This document shows, piece by piece, positions 8,291 through 17,127 of a stretch of DNA of 64,000 bases. This DNA comes from Azotobacter bryophylli. GTDB taxonomy: Bacteria > Pseudomonadota > Gammaproteobacteria > Pseudomonadales > Pseudomonadaceae. The notes beneath the pieces are model-generated. The model saw only the letters and a list, made by a program, of their open reading frames with translations, searched no databases and was not told where the DNA came from. A program made the position numbers and the translations under genes. The stretch lies in contig NZ_JBHRSJ010000016.1 of NCBI RefSeq assembly GCF_042643485.1, forward strand, positions 1 through 64,000, read 5' to 3'. Every line of letters begins with the position of its first letter. Positions within the stretch are counted from its first letter, which is position 1.

Positions 8291-8878
8291 TCACTCCAGC
8301 CGCTGCAGGTGACTGCGGCCGCGGCTGATATCGGCGAGCAGGCGCTGCAGGGCGGGCAGCTGCGCTTCGGGCAGGGCTAGGGTGAGGCCGGCGCCCTGGC
8401 CGTCGAACGTCTCGCTTTCCAGCAGGGCGTCGAATTCGGCCAGGCGTGCCCTGAACAGGGGCAGCTCGGCGAAGCCGCAGTGGCAGGCGCAGCGCAGGCG
8501 CGCAACCAGCTCGCGGCGCTCGCCGCCCTGCAGGCACTTGGCCGCGCTGCCGCCGTAGGCACGCGCCAGGCCGCCGGTGCCGAGCTGGATGCCGCCGTAC
8601 CAGCGGATCACCAGCACCGCCACCCGGTCGCAGTCCTGGCCCTCGATGGCGGCGAGGATCGGCCGCCCGGCGGTGCCGCCGGGCTCGCCGTCGTCGCTGA
8701 AGCGGTATTGCCCGCCGATCTTCCAGGCCCAGCAGTTGTGCGAGGCGCCGGCGTCGCTGTGGGCGGCGACGAAGGCCTGCGCCTCGGCCGGGCTGGCGAC
8801 GGGGGCGGAGAGGGCGAGAAAGCGGCTCTTGCGGATCTCCTCGCGGTGGCTGCAGGGGCCGGCCAGGGTGAAGCTCAT
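8291..8878 (-). CDS. yigZ: YigZ/IMPACT family protein
   Basis: A 195-residue cytoplasmic protein of the IMPACT/YigZ family. The N-terminal UPF0029 domain includes SHNCWAWKIG, SDDGEPGGTAGRPIL and VIRWYGGIQLGTGGLARAYG, the most conserved stretches of the family. A C-terminal DUF1949-type domain follows. Family members are linked to translation control or nucleic-acid binding, but the bacterial role is not settled. The ATG overlaps the stop of the upstream TetR gene as ATGA, so the two are likely translated together. This start gives the usual family length of about 200 residues. Confidence 0.92.
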   Translation of the reverse strand: MSFTLAGPCSHREEIRKSRFLALSAPVASPAEAQAFVAAHSDAGASHNCWAWKIGGQYRFSDDGEPGGTAGRPILAAIEGQDCDRVAVLVIRWYGGIQLGTGGLARAYGGSAAKCLQGGERRELVARLRCACHCGFAELPLFRARLAEFDALLESETFDGQGAGLTLALPEAQLPALQRLLADISRGRSHLQRLE

Positions 8879-9546
8879 GCCGGCTCGGCCTGCGGCGGGG
8901 TCAGGCCGCAGCCCTTGAGGATCACGCGGATCAGGGTGTCGGTGGCCTCGTCGAAGTCCTTCTTGGTCAGCCGGGTGCGCCCGGTGAGGCGGCAGATCTG
9001 GGTGGCGAAGTCGGCATAGTGCTGGGTGCTGCCCCAGAGCAGGAAGATCAGGTTCACCGGGTCCACCGGGTCCATCTTGCCGGCGGCGATCCAGGCCTCG
9101 AACACCGCGGCGCGGCTGCGGAACCAGGCGCGGTAGTCGTCGTTGAAATAGTCGCTCAGGCATTCCCCGCCGCTGATCACTTCCATGGCGAAGATCCGCG
9201 AGGCCAGCGGGTGGCGGCGGGAGAATTCCATCTTGGCGCGGATGTAGCGGGCCAGGGCTTCGGCCGGGTCGTCCTCGGCGGTCAGGTTGTTGAAGGTGCC
9301 GTCCCACAGATCGAGGATCTGGCTCAGCACCGCCACGTAGAGGCCCAGCTTGTTGCCGAAGTAGTAATGCAGGTTGGCCTTGGGCAGGCCGACCTTCTCG
9401 GCGATGCTGTTCATGCTGGTGCCCTTGAAACCGTGGCGGGCGAACTCCTCGATGGCGGCGGCGAGGATCGCTTCCTCGTTCTTCTGCCGGATGCGACCGG
9501 CGGGCTTGTCGGGATGGGTGTGATGGGCGGGGATCTCGAACTTCAT
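8875..9546 (-). CDS. TetR-family regulator, RutR-like
   Basis: A 223-residue transcription factor. After a basic lead, residues about 20-70 form the TetR helix-turn-helix (AAIEEFARHGFKGTSMNSIA, then KANLHYYFGNKLGLY). The C-terminal half (RRHPLASRIFAMEVISGGE and the DYFNDDYRAW region) resembles the ligand-binding domain of RutR/YcdC, the regulator of pyrimidine use. The start at 9546 fits family length; a far longer open frame upstream is antisense to the DUF4105 gene. It overlaps yigZ by four bases and lies upstream of a BMP-type nucleoside transporter, which may be its target. Uracil or another nucleobase as effector is inference. Confidence 0.85.
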   Translation of the reverse strand: MKFEIPAHHTHPDKPAGRIRQKNEEAILAAAIEEFARHGFKGTSMNSIAEKVGLPKANLHYYFGNKLGLYVAVLSQILDLWDGTFNNLTAEDDPAEALARYIRAKMEFSRRHPLASRIFAMEVISGGECLSDYFNDDYRAWFRSRAAVFEAWIAAGKMDPVDPVNLIFLLWGSTQHYADFATQICRLTGRTRLTKKDFDEATDTLIRVILKGCGLTPPQAEPA

Positions 9547-9690
9547 GGGGGTTCCGGATGACAGAGGCGGCGCTGCCGCTCTGATAGCGCAAAAGCGGTG
9601 GGGGAGACAAGCGGAGTGTGAAGATCGCCCTTGTAACGGCGCCACGATCATCCAAGCTTGAGGTAAAGACCTTTCGCAGGGCACGGCCTC

Positions 9691-10764
9691 ATGAGAAGAG
9701 CCACGTTCCGCCGCGTCCTCGCCATGTTGCTGATCGGCCTGCTGACCGCCGCCGCCGGCGGCTGGGGCACGCTGGCCCTGGTTTTCGCCGGGCCGGCCCC
9801 CTTCGGGTTGCGCTACGGCCTGGCCGGGGCCTTTGCCCTCGCCACCCTGGCGACCCTGGTCGCCCTCGGCTTCCATCGCTGGCGGCGGCGGGCGCTGGGG
9901 GGCTATCTGGTGCTGTTCGCCGGGTTGCTGGTCTGGTGGCAAAGCCTTGAGCCTTCCAACCGGCGCGACTGGCAGGAGGACGTGGCGGTGCTGCCCTACG
10001 CCACCATCGACGGCGATCAGGTCACGGTGCACAACATCCGCAATTTCGCCTACCGCAGCGAGACCGACTACACGCCGGGTTACTACGACAAGCGCTTCGA
10101 CCTGCGCCAGCTGGAAGGGGTGGACCTGGTCGCCTCCTACTGGATGGGACCGGCCATCGCCCACGTGTTCCTCAGCTTTGCCTTCGCTGGCGGCGATCAC
10201 CTGGCCGTGTCCATCGAGACGCGCAAGGAGAAGGGCGAGGGCTATTCCAACCTGCGCGGGCTCTTCCGCCAGTACGAGCTCTATTACGTGGTGGCCGACG
10301 AGCGCGACGTGATCCGTGTCCGCACCAATTACCGGCGCAATCCGCCGGAAGAGGTCTACCTGTACCGGATTCGCGCACCCATCGAGAACGGCCGCCGGCT
10401 GTTCCTCGAATACCTGCACGAGATCAACGCGCTGTACGCCAGGCCGCAGTTCTACAACGCCCTGACCAGCAATTGCACGACCAGCATCTGGATGAATTCG
10501 CGGGTGAATCCGGACCATCTGCCCCTCGATTGGCGGCTACTGGTCAGCGGCTACGTACCGCAGTTCCTCTACGAGCACGGGCGGCTGGACGACCACGGCC
10601 TGCCGTTCGCCGAACTGCGGCGCCGCGCCCATATCAACGGCCGGGCCCAGGCCGCCGACGGCGCGGAGGATTTCTCCCGACGCATCCGCCAGAGCAGGCG
10701 CTCGCGCCCGTCGTCCGTGGCCTCGGATCAGGGGTTGTTCGCGCGTCTGATGCCGAGGGGATAG
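9691..10764 (+). CDS. DUF4105 domain membrane/periplasmic protein
   Basis: A 357-residue protein with three hydrophobic segments in the first 85 residues (about 8-30, 38-58, 67-84), then a soluble, probably periplasmic domain. The domain matches DUF4105 (Lnb N-terminal periplasmic-like) by the central motifs HVFLSFAF and ALTSNCTTSIW. The NC-T/S-T motif with a preceding His suggests a papain- or NlpC-like fold with a possible catalytic cysteine, although activity is unproved. The tail (about 320-357) is basic and low in conservation. It is divergent from the TetR gene, separated by 144 bp. The AT-rich stretch after the gene is probably the promoter region of the Sel1 gene. Confidence 0.85.
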   Translation: MRRATFRRVLAMLLIGLLTAAAGGWGTLALVFAGPAPFGLRYGLAGAFALATLATLVALGFHRWRRRALGGYLVLFAGLLVWWQSLEPSNRRDWQEDVAVLPYATIDGDQVTVHNIRNFAYRSETDYTPGYYDKRFDLRQLEGVDLVASYWMGPAIAHVFLSFAFAGGDHLAVSIETRKEKGEGYSNLRGLFRQYELYYVVADERDVIRVRTNYRRNPPEEVYLYRIRAPIENGRRLFLEYLHEINALYARPQFYNALTSNCTTSIWMNSRVNPDHLPLDWRLLVSGYVPQFLYEHGRLDDHGLPFAELRRRAHINGRAQAADGAEDFSRRIRQSRRSRPSSVASDQGLFARLMPRG

Positions 10765-10926
10765 TCTCATGCGTTATCTTTGATCGTTTTTATATAGCAA
10801 AAATGACTTAGAACTTTCTCAAAAAGTATTTGTATCCCTTGTCATTATTCTTAAATCTTAAAGCCGTAGCCTCAAGGCTCCTTCCAAGACGGTCGTTCTG
10901 TTTAAACGCGCAGGTACGGTGAAAAA

Positions 10927-11589
10927 ATGAAAACGAAAAATCTGCTCCTCGCTATTTGCCTGGGTCTTCCCTTCAGCCATGCCTTCGCTGCTCAGGCGGA
11001 TGTGGCTGCAATCCAACAGCGTGCCGAACAGGGCGATGCCGAAGCCCAGAGCAATCTGGGGGTCATGTACAGAAGCGGTAACGGTTTGACCCAGGACCAC
11101 GCGCAAGCCCTGAACTGGAACCAGAAGGCTGCCGAGCAGGGCAACGCCCAGGCCCATTTCCAGCTCGCGCGCATGCACAGCAACGGCGAAGGCGTGCCCC
11201 AGGACCACAAGAAGGCCCTGGAGTACTACCGCCAGGCCGCGGAAAAGGGCAATACCAACGCCATGTTCTACCTAGGCCACATGTACCAGTTCGGTAACGG
11301 CGTGAAGCGCGATCCGAAAGAAGCCGTGTCCTGGTACCGCAAGGCCGCCGACAAGGGCGACGCCAACGCACAGTTCAACCTCGGCGCCATGTACAGCCAG
11401 GGCGAAGGCGTGAAGCGCGATTACTCCCAGTCCTACATGTGGCTGTCGGCCGCCGTGGCCAACGGCTTTTCCGCACCGGCCGGCCTCAAACACCGCGACT
11501 CCATCGCCAAGAAGCTGTCCGCCACGCAACTGTCGCAGGCCGAGAGCCAGGCTGCCAGCTACGTCGCGCAGCACAAGGCGAGCAAGTGA
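10927..11589 (+). CDS. Secreted Sel1-like repeat protein
   Basis: A 220-residue periplasmic protein with signal peptide MKTKNLLLAICLGLPFSHA, probably cleaved after AFA. Four Sel1-like repeats of about 36 residues follow, each with the pattern AE-GNA-AQ-NLG-MY--G-GV--D--KA--WY-KAA. They occupy about residues 25-170 and form a TPR-like superhelical scaffold. The C-terminal tail is Ala/Gln/Ser-rich. Sel1 proteins act as adaptors in envelope complexes; no catalytic motif is present and the partner is unknown. The upstream 160 bp is strikingly AT-rich against its surroundings, and a strong hairpin follows the stop, so this is probably a monocistronic gene. Confidence 0.9.
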   Translation: MKTKNLLLAICLGLPFSHAFAAQADVAAIQQRAEQGDAEAQSNLGVMYRSGNGLTQDHAQALNWNQKAAEQGNAQAHFQLARMHSNGEGVPQDHKKALEYYRQAAEKGNTNAMFYLGHMYQFGNGVKRDPKEAVSWYRKAADKGDANAQFNLGAMYSQGEGVKRDYSQSYMWLSAAVANGFSAPAGLKHRDSIAKKLSATQLSQAESQAASYVAQHKASK

Positions 11590-11599
11590 TCCGTCCGTT

Positions 11600-11645
11600 C
11601 CGGCCTTTCCGGCAGGTGGGGTTCCCTGCCGGGAAGGCCGGTTTC
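11600..11645 (+). terminator. Hairpin terminator after the Sel1 gene
   Basis: A 17-bp stem (11600-11616 with 11625-11641, one G-T pair) closes an 8-base loop. It is followed by a short T run and begins 11 bp after the Sel1 stop codon. Confidence 0.8.
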
Positions 11646-11863
11646 CGGAGTAGTATTGCGGGGGTCAGAAACGGCTGCTTGATCCGGTTTCGTCCTTCGT
11701 TGGCGTCGCGTCGGCCCTGGAGCTGGGAAGAGGCGTCGTCGCTCGTGTGGATCGATACTGCGGGCGCGAAGGCGAGTTGGCTTGGTCGATCGGGTCGTGC
11801 TGGAGCCTCGACTCCGCCATGCAGGAGCATGGTTCTTAAAAATCGCAGTAATTGGGATAAAAA

Positions 11864-12142
11864 ATGAAGAAGTGGATCGCTCTGTTCATGGCCGGTTTTT
11901 CCTGCCTGTTGGTCGCTGCCGAAAAAAACACCGATGCCGAAACCAATCAGCAACCAGCGGCACCCAAAGTCGAGGAATACAACTATTCGATGCACCTGGA
12001 CATCGCCAGGGTCATCAGCCACAGCGAAGTACCCAACGTCTGCGCCGTGGTTCCGGTGCAAATGACCTACGAAGACCATCAGGGCAAGCGCCACACCCTC
12101 GAGTACGAGGTCATGGGCAACGGTTGCGGTAGCAACAACTGA
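11864..12142 (+). CDS. DUF2790 small secreted protein
   Basis: A 92-residue protein with a signal peptide (MKKWIALFMAGFSCLLVAA). The mature domain carries the DUF2790 signature: YNYSMHLDIARVIS, then CAVVPVQMTYEDHQG and LEYEVMGNGC. Two conserved cysteines (in VCAVV and NGC) could form a disulfide in the periplasm. DUF2790 proteins are numerous in pseudomonads and have no agreed biochemical role. The gene is flanked by two hairpin terminators and is therefore a single-gene unit. GGGA lies just before the ATG. Confidence 0.9.
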   Translation: MKKWIALFMAGFSCLLVAAEKNTDAETNQQPAAPKVEEYNYSMHLDIARVISHSEVPNVCAVVPVQMTYEDHQGKRHTLEYEVMGNGCGSNN

Positions 12143-12149
12143 CCTGTAG

Positions 12150-12180
12150 CCGGGCTGCCCGGAGCAGGCAGCCCGGTTTT
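12150..12180 (+). terminator. Rho-independent terminator after the DUF2790 gene
   Basis: A perfect 10-bp stem (CCGGGCTGCC with GGCAGCCCGG), 7-base loop, then TTTT at 12177-12180, beginning 8 bp after the stop codon. Confidence 0.9.
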
Positions 12181-12372
12181 CCCCCGAAGCGACGCCGCTC
12201 GCTTCCTGCCTCCCTTCTTCTTCTCCCTCTCCGCAGCACGCGCCATAGCCTCCAGCGTCCGCGAGTCCCAGGCCGGACCGTCTACACTCTCCAGACAGTG
12301 ACACGAGCCCGTCCCGAGCGATAACTGGGCCGTCGTACAACGAACCGGAGCAGCGCACAGGGAGAGTGGTGC

Positions 12373-14604
12373 ATGCACCTTCGCTATCGACTTGCCGTGG
12401 TCGCCCTGGGGCTGGCGTTGGTTGCCCTGTCGCCGCCGGCCGCCGCCGAGGACGGGCTGCGACCGGCCAACAGCCTCGGGCGGCCGAAGGTTTGCGTGGT
12501 GCTTTCCGGTGGCGGGGCGCGGGGCGCGGCGCATGTCGGCGTGCTCAAGGTTCTGGAGGAGTATCGCGTGCCGGTGGACTGCATCGCCGGTACCAGCATG
12601 GGTTCCCTGGTCGGCGCCGCCTATGCGACCGGCACCACGGTCCCGGAGATGGAGCAGATCATCCGCGGCATCTCCACCGAGCTGCTGTTCAAGGAGAACC
12701 CGCCGCGTCGGGAGCGCGCCATGCGCCGCAAGCAGGACGACTACCTGCCCCTGTTCAGCCCCGAGATCGGTCTGGAAGGCGGCAAGCTGGAGTTCCTCAA
12801 GGGCCTGGTCTCCGGCGTACAGCTGGAGACCGTGCTGCGCCGGCTGTCCAAGGCCAAGGGCGAATACCAGTTCGACCAGCTGCCGATCCCCTTCCGTGCG
12901 GTGGCCACCGATCTGGTCACCGGCAAGGCCGTGGTATTCCGCGAGGGCGAACTGGCCAACGTGATGCGTGCCAGCATGTCGGTGCCCGGCGCGGTGGCGC
13001 CGGCGGAGTTCGAGGGGATGCTGCTGGTCGACGGCATGCTCACCAGCAACCTGCCGGTGCAGGCCGCCCGGGAGATGGGGGCGGACGTCATCATCGCGGT
13101 CAACGTCGGCACGCCGCTGCTGAAGCGCAACGAGTTGAGCGGCATCTTCGGTGTGACCGAGCAGATGATCAGCATCCTCGCCGAGCAGAACGTGCAGGCT
13201 TCGCTGGCTCAGCTCAAGTCGACCGACATCCTCATCTCGCCGGAGCTGGGCGCTTTCTCCACGGCTGATTTCGACCATCTGCCGAAGATCGCCCCGCTGG
13301 GCGAGACCGCGGCGCGCAAGCTGGGCGACCGCCTCAAGCGCCTGTCCATTCCGGAGAAGGAATACGCCGCATTGCGCGAGCGCCAGCGGATCGTGGTGGT
13401 TCCCGATCAGCGCCCGGTGGACGAGATCCACTTCGAGGACCTGCAGCGGGTCAACCCGGACACGGCGCGGGCGAGCCTGAAGACCAGGCCGCATCAGCCC
13501 ATCGACCAGCAGACCCTGGACGAGGACATGCGCCGCCTGTACGGCATCGGCGATTTCGAGCACGTGAACTACCGCTTCCTCGAGGAGCCGGGGCGGCGGG
13601 TGCTGGCGGTGGATGCCGTGGAGAAATCCTGGGGGCCGAACTATCTGCGCTTCGGCCTCGGGCTGACCAGCGACTTCTCCGGCGATGCCTTTTTCAACCT
13701 GCTGGGCAGCTACCGTAGGACCTGGCTCAACTCCCTCGGTGCGGAGTGGCGCACCGACGTGCAGCTCGGGCGCACCAGCAGCCTGAACAGCGAGTTCTAC
13801 CAGCCCCTCGAGGCCGAAGGGACCTACTTCGTCGCCCCGCGGCTAACTTTCGAACGGCGTACTTCGGACCTTTACCGGGACGACGACCGGGTCGCCACCT
13901 ACCAGCTGACCTCGGCACAGCTCGGCCTGGATCTGGGGCGGCAGCTCTCCCGCTACGGCGAGCTGCGCTTCGGCATCCTCGGTGGCCAGCTCAAGCCCAA
14001 GCTGGACACCGGCCCGGAATTCCTCTCGCCGGGGCCGTCGCAGATCGCGCAACGGGGATTCGCCACCCGGCTGGTGCTCGATCAGCTCGACAGCGTGGAC
14101 TTCCCGCGTTCGGGGTGGCGTGCGGGGCTACGGTTGTACGACTCTATCAGCGGGCTCGGCGCGGACGACGCCTACACCAAGTGGGACGCGGACGGCACCG
14201 GGGCGATTTCCTTCGGCGAGCACAGCCTGAACCTCTCCTTCAAGGTCGGCGGCCGGATCGGCGGCGACCCGCTGCCGCGTTACGACCAGTTCCAGTGGGG
14301 CGGTTTCCTGCAGCAGTCCGGCTACGCCACCGGCCAGCTGCTCGGGCAGAAGCTGGAGTTCGCCCGCCTGATGTACTACCACCGCATCCTGCGCGGCAGT
14401 CTTCTGCAGGGAGCCTACAGTGGCTTTTCCCTGGAACTCGGGCGCATGCGCGAGCCGCTGGTGCCGGACAATTCGGAGGACTGGCTGACCTCGGCGAGCA
14501 TCTTCGTCGCCACCGACACCCCGATCGGGCCCATGTACCTGGGCTACGGGCATGCCAAGGGCGGCAACAACAGTTTGTATTTCTATCTGGGTAGGCCGTA
14601 TTAG
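12373..14604 (+). CDS. plpD: PlpD-type patatin phospholipase, type Vd autotransporter
   Basis: A 743-residue secreted lipase fused to its own outer-membrane barrel. Order: signal peptide (1-25, cut near AAA-ED), patatin domain (about 38-235), POTRA-like segment (about 340-420) and a C-terminal surface-antigen barrel of about 320 residues ending in a beta strand with terminal Tyr. The patatin domain has the oxyanion loop SGGGARGAAH, nucleophile motif GTSMG (Ser75) and the DG dyad Asp220 in LLVDGML. The length is close to P. aeruginosa PlpD. The protein should export its phospholipase A domain to the cell surface. GGGAGAG precedes the ATG. It forms a single gene between the DUF2790 terminator and convergent genes. 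Confidence 0.93.
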   Translation: MHLRYRLAVVALGLALVALSPPAAAEDGLRPANSLGRPKVCVVLSGGGARGAAHVGVLKVLEEYRVPVDCIAGTSMGSLVGAAYATGTTVPEMEQIIRGISTELLFKENPPRRERAMRRKQDDYLPLFSPEIGLEGGKLEFLKGLVSGVQLETVLRRLSKAKGEYQFDQLPIPFRAVATDLVTGKAVVFREGELANVMRASMSVPGAVAPAEFEGMLLVDGMLTSNLPVQAAREMGADVIIAVNVGTPLLKRNELSGIFGVTEQMISILAEQNVQASLAQLKSTDILISPELGAFSTADFDHLPKIAPLGETAARKLGDRLKRLSIPEKEYAALRERQRIVVVPDQRPVDEIHFEDLQRVNPDTARASLKTRPHQPIDQQTLDEDMRRLYGIGDFEHVNYRFLEEPGRRVLAVDAVEKSWGPNYLRFGLGLTSDFSGDAFFNLLGSYRRTWLNSLGAEWRTDVQLGRTSSLNSEFYQPLEAEGTYFVAPRLTFERRTSDLYRDDDRVATYQLTSAQLGLDLGRQLSRYGELRFGILGGQLKPKLDTGPEFLSPGPSQIAQRGFATRLVLDQLDSVDFPRSGWRAGLRLYDSISGLGADDAYTKWDADGTGAISFGEHSLNLSFKVGGRIGGDPLPRYDQFQWGGFLQQSGYATGQLLGQKLEFARLMYYHRILRGSLLQGAYSGFSLELGRMREPLVPDNSEDWLTSASIFVATDTPIGPMYLGYGHAKGGNNSLYFYLGRPY

Positions 14605-14745
14605 GTCGTCGGAGGCCTTGGTAATGCAGATCGGCACCGGCCCACCAGCACGGCACGATGCCGACGGCGACCAGGTTGCGGATGGCCGCCAATTCGACGC
14701 AGCACGGTCAGGCGGTCATGACGGCGCACGCCTCGACTTTCCGTC

Positions 14746-15210
14746 TTAGGGAGTGACCTGATAGCCGCGCTGCTGCATGCAGTCGATGTAGGCGGAAGAG
14801 GCGGCGCCAGCGTTCTGATCGGCATTCCGGCGCTCCTGACGGCGCTCCTGGCGTTGCCGGGAGCCGCTCACCGCTGCGCCGGCCACCGCCCCCTGTTTGG
14901 CCCGGTCCTGGCGGTATTCCTGTTGGACGTCCTCGTCGATACGGTCGTACACCTCCTCGTGCTGACGCGCCCGTGCATTGGCGGCGGCTGCACCGGCCGC
15001 CGCCCCGGTCGCGGCGCCACGGGCACGTTCGCCGGGTTGCGAGGCGGGGCCGGTGCTGCCCGTGCTGCCGGCCTGCGCCTGGCAGGCACCGATGTCCTGC
15101 TGGATGGTCTGGGGAGACTGCCCCTGTAGCGGCGTCACCGTTTCGGCGGTGGCGGAGAGGCATACCATCGAGAAGAGCGTTGCGAGGCAAAGGGCGGGGG
15201 ATTTCTTCAT
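14746..15210 (-). CDS. Glycine-zipper (YMGG-like) secreted protein
   Basis: A 154-residue protein with a signal peptide (MKKSPALCLATLFSMVCLSATA). The middle holds an Ala/Gly zipper (ARGAATGAAAGAAAANARA, about 65-83), then a charged region (RQERRQERR) and a C-terminal segment YIDCMQQRGYQV. That combination is typical of YMGG-like glycine-zipper envelope proteins, which can insert into membranes. Two cysteines (in IGACQAQ and YIDCMQQ) probably pair. No enzymatic role is visible. It is downstream of and co-directional with the repeat protein at 15353-16291, 142 bp apart. Confidence 0.8.
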   Translation of the reverse strand: MKKSPALCLATLFSMVCLSATAETVTPLQGQSPQTIQQDIGACQAQAGSTGSTGPASQPGERARGAATGAAAGAAAANARARQHEEVYDRIDEDVQQEYRQDRAKQGAVAGAAVSGSRQRQERRQERRNADQNAGAASSAYIDCMQQRGYQVTP

Positions 15211-15352
15211 GGCAGGCACCACTTCGGTATGGGAGGGCCTCGGCGAGGCCAGTTCCAGAGTGGGGAAGCATCGTCCAGAGATGCGCTCCCCATGCTTCGA
15301 CGGCAGGCGGCACCAGACCCCGGCGCCGGCGATCTGCGCAGCCTGCGCTTCG

Positions 15353-16291
15353 TCACTGCGGCGGCTGCACCGGCATATAGGTCGGCCCGGAGGCGCCATA
15401 GGCCTGCATGTAATAGGTCTGTCCGCAGCGGTAGTAGGTGGTGCCCTGAACGTTCAGCACCTCCGGTGCGCAGGGCAGGCCGGCGGGTGCTGCCGAGGTA
15501 GGCGCCGCCGGGGCTGGCGTGTAGACCACCGTGGTGTCGGATTGGGCGGGTGCGCTTTCCGAGGCGGCGGAGGTGACGACCGAGCCGACCACTGCCCCGC
15601 CGATGAAACCCAGCGCTGCAGATCCGCCATCCCAATCGTCGTCATCATCATCATGGTAATCGGGGTAATAGGCCGGCGGCGGATAGTAGGCGGCGCCATT
15701 GGCATAATTGGCCTGGCGCGCCGTCGCCGCCTGCTGCCGCGTCTGCACGTTCCGGTTCGAGGCCTGCTGCCGTTGTGCCTGATTGGCGGCGCTGGCGCTC
15801 TGACGCGTTGCCTGATTGGATGCGGCGGCGCTTTGCCGGGCCGCCTGGTTGGCCGAGGCGGCACTCTGTCTCGAAGCCTGTCGGGCCTCCTGGCTGGCCG
15901 AGGCGGCGCTCTGTCTCGAAGTCTGGCGGGCCGCCTGGTTGGCCGAGGCGGCGCTCTGTCTCGAAGTCTGCCGGGCCGCCTGGTTGGCCGACGCCGCGCT
16001 CTGCCGCGAAGTCTGCATAGCCTGCCGATTGGCGGACAGGTTGCCGGCAGCCTGTGTGCGCGAGGCGCCTGCCGCGGTAGCGCCCCGGGCACGCCCTCCG
16101 GCGGAAAAACTGCCGGCGGCAGCGGGGCCCTGGCGTGAGAAGCTTCTGCCGGCCGCCGCGCCTCCTCCGCGAGCGCCGCCACCGGAGAACCGGGCGCCGA
16201 ATGCGTCACCATCCGGCATCATCCAGCCTCCCAACAGCAGTACCGAGAGCGCCAGCATGGAAAGGGTGCCGGTCGGTTTCCTGGCAGTCAT
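15353..16291 (-). CDS. Secreted protein with tandem 15-residue Gln/Ser/Ala/Arg repeats
   Basis: A 312-residue exported protein that I cannot place in a characterised family. Residues 1-31 form a signal peptide. A Gly/Ala/Arg-rich region follows, then at about 90-170 tandem copies of a 15-residue unit (QTSRQSAASANQAAR), which is likely helical. After that come a Tyr/Pro segment, a run of aspartates (YHDDDDDDWDGG), a glycine-rich hydrophobic stretch (LGFIGGAVVGSVVTSAA), and a C-terminal module with two cysteines (LPCAPEVL, YYRCGQTYY) seen at the end of many pseudomonad secreted proteins. The start overlaps the stop of the DUF2092 gene as ATGA, so the pair is translationally coupled and probably works together. 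Confidence 0.75.
   Translation of the reverse strand: MTARKPTGTLSMLALSVLLLGGWMMPDGDAFGARFSGGGARGGGAAAGRSFSRQGPAAAGSFSAGGRARGATAAGASRTQAAGNLSANRQAMQTSRQSAASANQAARQTSRQSAASANQAARQTSRQSAASASQEARQASRQSAASANQAARQSAAASNQATRQSASAANQAQRQQASNRNVQTRQQAATARQANYANGAAYYPPPAYYPDYHDDDDDDWDGGSAALGFIGGAVVGSVVTSAASESAPAQSDTTVVYTPAPAAPTSAAPAGLPCAPEVLNVQGTTYYRCGQTYYMQAYGASGPTYMPVQPPQ
15777..16019. repeat. Tandem 45-bp coding repeat array
   Basis: Four full 45-bp copies (15840-15884, 15885-15929, 15930-15974, 15975-16019), with more degenerate 30-33-bp units at 15777-15839. They encode the 15-residue repeats of the overlapping minus-strand gene. The two central copies are nearly identical, which implies recent expansion. 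Confidence 0.9.
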
Positions 16292-17127
16292 GGCTTGGCT
16301 CCTTGATTCGCGCGCTCGCCCGATGGCGGGCTGCTCGCGGCAGGCAGCAGCTGAACGGCGAACAGGATCCGCTTCGCGTCGTCGGCTGGTTTGAACTTGA
16401 AGGCTTTCTTGCCGAAACGCGGCGACAGGTCCCAGTCGGAAAAGTCGGCGCGAAATTGCGGCTGGCCTTCGGCCGTGGGGTAGTTCATCACGATGCGCAG
16501 CGGCAGCGGCTGCTTGTCGTCCGCGATCCATACCTGGAAGTCCACGTTCGCGGTGCGCGCGGCGATGTGATGCGCTGGCTCGCCCAGGATATCCGTGTGC
16601 TCGACGTAGTCGATGCTGCGCACGCGGCGCTGCAGCTCGTCGGCGGACTTCGCCATCAGCAGGGGGGCGAGCGGCAGGCGCATCTGCAGATCGCGGACGA
16701 AATGCACCACTGTGGCATCGATGTCGCCGGGTTGAGGAGCCTGGGCATACACCTTCGCTGCATCGTCGGAGATGGTGATGAACCGGCCGTCGAAAAGCAT
16801 CGAGTTATGGTCGCCGTCGCTGGAGGTCGCCACGATACGAATGCGGTCCGGCCGCTGGACCGCGAGCTCCCGAGTTTCGCCGAACTCGATCTTCTGGCCG
16901 TCGTCCTGCACCACGTCATAGGCGATGCGCAGCGAGGCGCTGAAGCGGTCCGTCTTCCCCAGGAATCTGGCCATCTCCATCAGGCGGTCGCGGGCGAAGC
17001 GCTGGGACTCGGTCGCCGGAGCTTCGGGCGCAGCGGTCGTCCGGTTCGGGGGGGCCGACAGCTCTTCCGCCCGGACGGCGGACATGGCCATAAGGGATAC
17101 GGCCAGCAGCAGGCTCGCTCGCAGCAT
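16288..17127 (-). CDS. DUF2092 periplasmic protein
   Basis: A 279-residue protein with signal peptide MLRASLLLAVSLMAMSAVRA and a DUF2092 domain (about 40-260). This family resembles the LolA/LolB lipoprotein-carrier fold. Motifs visible include RFARDRLMEMARFL near the N terminus, ELAVQRPDRIRI and YVEHTDILGEPAHHIA. It probably acts in the periplasm on lipid or polypeptide ligands, but no substrate is known. GGAGAG precedes the ATG. It heads a two-gene unit with the 15-residue-repeat protein, overlapping it by four bases. Related loci in other bacteria pair DUF2092 with low-complexity secreted proteins, which suggests a shared envelope function. Confidence 0.85.
   Translation of the reverse strand: MLRASLLLAVSLMAMSAVRAEELSAPPNRTTAAPEAPATESQRFARDRLMEMARFLGKTDRFSASLRIAYDVVQDDGQKIEFGETRELAVQRPDRIRIVATSSDGDHNSMLFDGRFITISDDAAKVYAQAPQPGDIDATVVHFVRDLQMRLPLAPLLMAKSADELQRRVRSIDYVEHTDILGEPAHHIAARTANVDFQVWIADDKQPLPLRIVMNYPTAEGQPQFRADFSDWDLSPRFGKKAFKFKPADDAKRILFAVQLLPAASSPPSGERANQGAKP

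Noticed and set aside
7895..8380. A 161-codon open frame through both 37-bp repeats
   Set aside because: No ribosome site, no domain, overlaps the yigZ end; the repeats explain its internal similarity.
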